NCBI GenBank assembly: GCA_900752215.1 | Contig: CAADUO010000022.1 | Coordinates: 1-6,631, forward strand | Origin: an uncultured Collinsella sp. | Lineage (GTDB): Bacteria; Actinomycetota; Coriobacteriia; Coriobacteriales; Coriobacteriaceae | Length of the DNA: 6,631 nucleotides | Reading direction: 5' to 3' | Part shown: one piece after another, positions 6,093 through 6,631 of the stretch | Layout: every line of letters begins with the position of its first letter | Numbering within the stretch: the first letter of the stretch is position 1 | Position numbers and translations under genes: made by a program | Notes under the pieces: generated by a model | The model's database searches: none | What the model was told of the DNA's origin: nothing | The model's input: the letters and a program-made list of their open reading frames with translations, nothing else

Positions 6093-6631
6093 ATGGAAAA
6101 GCTCGATGTGGTGAATGCTGCGCTTGGCGCTCTGAAGGCTGGTAAGACGTGCGAGCTGGTGGTAGTTGCCGGCACGGCAGGGTCATCGCCGCGTGGCGTG
6201 GGCGCCTGGATGGCCGTCTTTGCCGATGGTAGCCAAGCGGGCACCATCGGCGGCGGCAAGATCGAGCTTTTTGCGCTGGACGAGGCACGCGAGCTGCTGG
6301 CCGCAGAGCAGTCGCGTCTGGTCCGCTACACCATGGGCGGCGAGAACTCCGATACCGGCATGATCTGCGGCGGAGCCATCTGCCTGTGCTATCTGCATCT
6401 GGATGTATCGCAGGTGCCGTTGTTCCAGTCGGTTGCCGACGTCTTGGCGTATCGACGCATTGGCGACTTCGTCATCGACTTTGAACCGTTTGTCATTCAG
6501 GCCCTCGAGGGCGATGTGGTCGAGTACCATGGCGAGACATCGCGCCATACCATTGCCGGCTGCCCCGAGCTTTCGCTGGTGGAGGAGGGGAGTAAGGTCA
6601 CCTACACCAACGCCGCCTCCGAGATACCCCC
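6093..6631 (+). CDS. XdhC/CoxI family molybdenum hydroxylase maturation protein, 3' end cut by window edge
   Basis: The first 179 codons of an XdhC/CoxI-family protein. The N-terminal domain carries the full signature: AGTAGSSPRGVGAWM at residues 26-40, DGSQAGTIGGGKIE at 45-58 and DTGMICGG at 87-94, including the conserved Cys92 of the GMICGG motif. Proteins of this family bind the molybdenum cofactor, help its sulfuration and insert it into xanthine-dehydrogenase-type enzymes. The C-terminal Rossmann domain lies beyond the right edge. TAGGA at 6081-6085 overlaps the yqeB stop and is 7 bases before the ATG, so the gene is co-transcribed with yqeB and probably translationally coupled. The subfamily (general xdhC or a selenium-system version) cannot be settled from the fragment, so no symbol is given. 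Confidence 0.9.
   Translation, partial: MEKLDVVNAALGALKAGKTCELVVVAGTAGSSPRGVGAWMAVFADGSQAGTIGGGKIELFALDEARELLAAEQSRLVRYTMGGENSDTGMICGGAICLCYLHLDVSQVPLFQSVADVLAYRRIGDFVIDFEPFVIQALEGDVVEYHGETSRHTIAGCPELSLVEEGSKVTYTNAASEIP

Noticed and set aside
1..6631. In-frame TGA codons or SECIS-like elements for selenocysteine
   Set aside because: All complete genes end at ordinary stops after full-length family domains, so no selenocysteine recoding is needed. The selenium link is through the hydroxylase cofactor system.

Overview
This window reads as a high-GC actinobacterial chromosome segment. The best guess is a gut Coriobacteriia such as Collinsella. The guess rests on strong G/C preference at third codon positions, AAG-dominated lysine codons, good Shine-Dalgarno sites and the gene content; the genus is inference. 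Every coding region found belongs to one theme: the accessory and catabolic genes that travel with selenium-dependent molybdenum hydroxylases (purine or xanthine dehydrogenase type). In E. coli they occur as the ygeW-ygeX-ygeY-hyuA-yqeA-yqeB-yqeC-mocA-ygfK-ssnA region. No hydroxylase subunit, selD, ygfK, ssnA or ygeX is visible, so these would have to lie in the flanks.

Layout, left to right. (1) The 3' three-quarters of ygeY, an M20-type amidohydrolase, runs off the left edge and ends at 883. (2) After a 200-bp spacer comes ygeW (1084-2286), a knotted carbamoyltransferase, closed by a strong intrinsic terminator (2310-2349). (3) A second plus-strand unit holds a MocA-type molybdopterin cytidylyltransferase (2437-3051) and, 9 bp later, an HyuA-type dihydropyrimidinase/hydantoinase (3061-4428). 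(4) yqeC (5186-4449, minus strand) converges on hyuA with only 20 bp between the stops. (5) A 102-bp AT-rich divergent spacer separates yqeC from yqeB (5289-6083), which is followed 9 bp later by an XdhC/CoxI-family maturation gene (6093 onward) cut by the right edge.

How the genes may work together. MocA, YqeB, YqeC and the XdhC-like protein are expected to build and insert the molybdenum cofactor (cytidylylation, sulfuration or selenation) into a hydroxylase encoded nearby. HyuA, YgeY and YgeW are expected to act on ring-opened purine or related ureido compounds: HyuA as a cyclic amidohydrolase, YgeY as an M20 hydrolase, and YgeW as a carbamoyltransferase that could recover carbamoyl phosphate. 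Published work links this cluster to anaerobic uric acid/purine breakdown by gut bacteria; individual steps are not proven by sequence. ygeY and ygeW use a tighter codon set, typical of abundant proteins, than the cofactor genes.

No tRNA, rRNA, insertion sequence, CRISPR array or phage feature was seen. The system is known in outline. The local novelties are the split, rearranged operon layout, a paired cysteine motif in YqeC, and the separate yqeB and xdhC-like genes.
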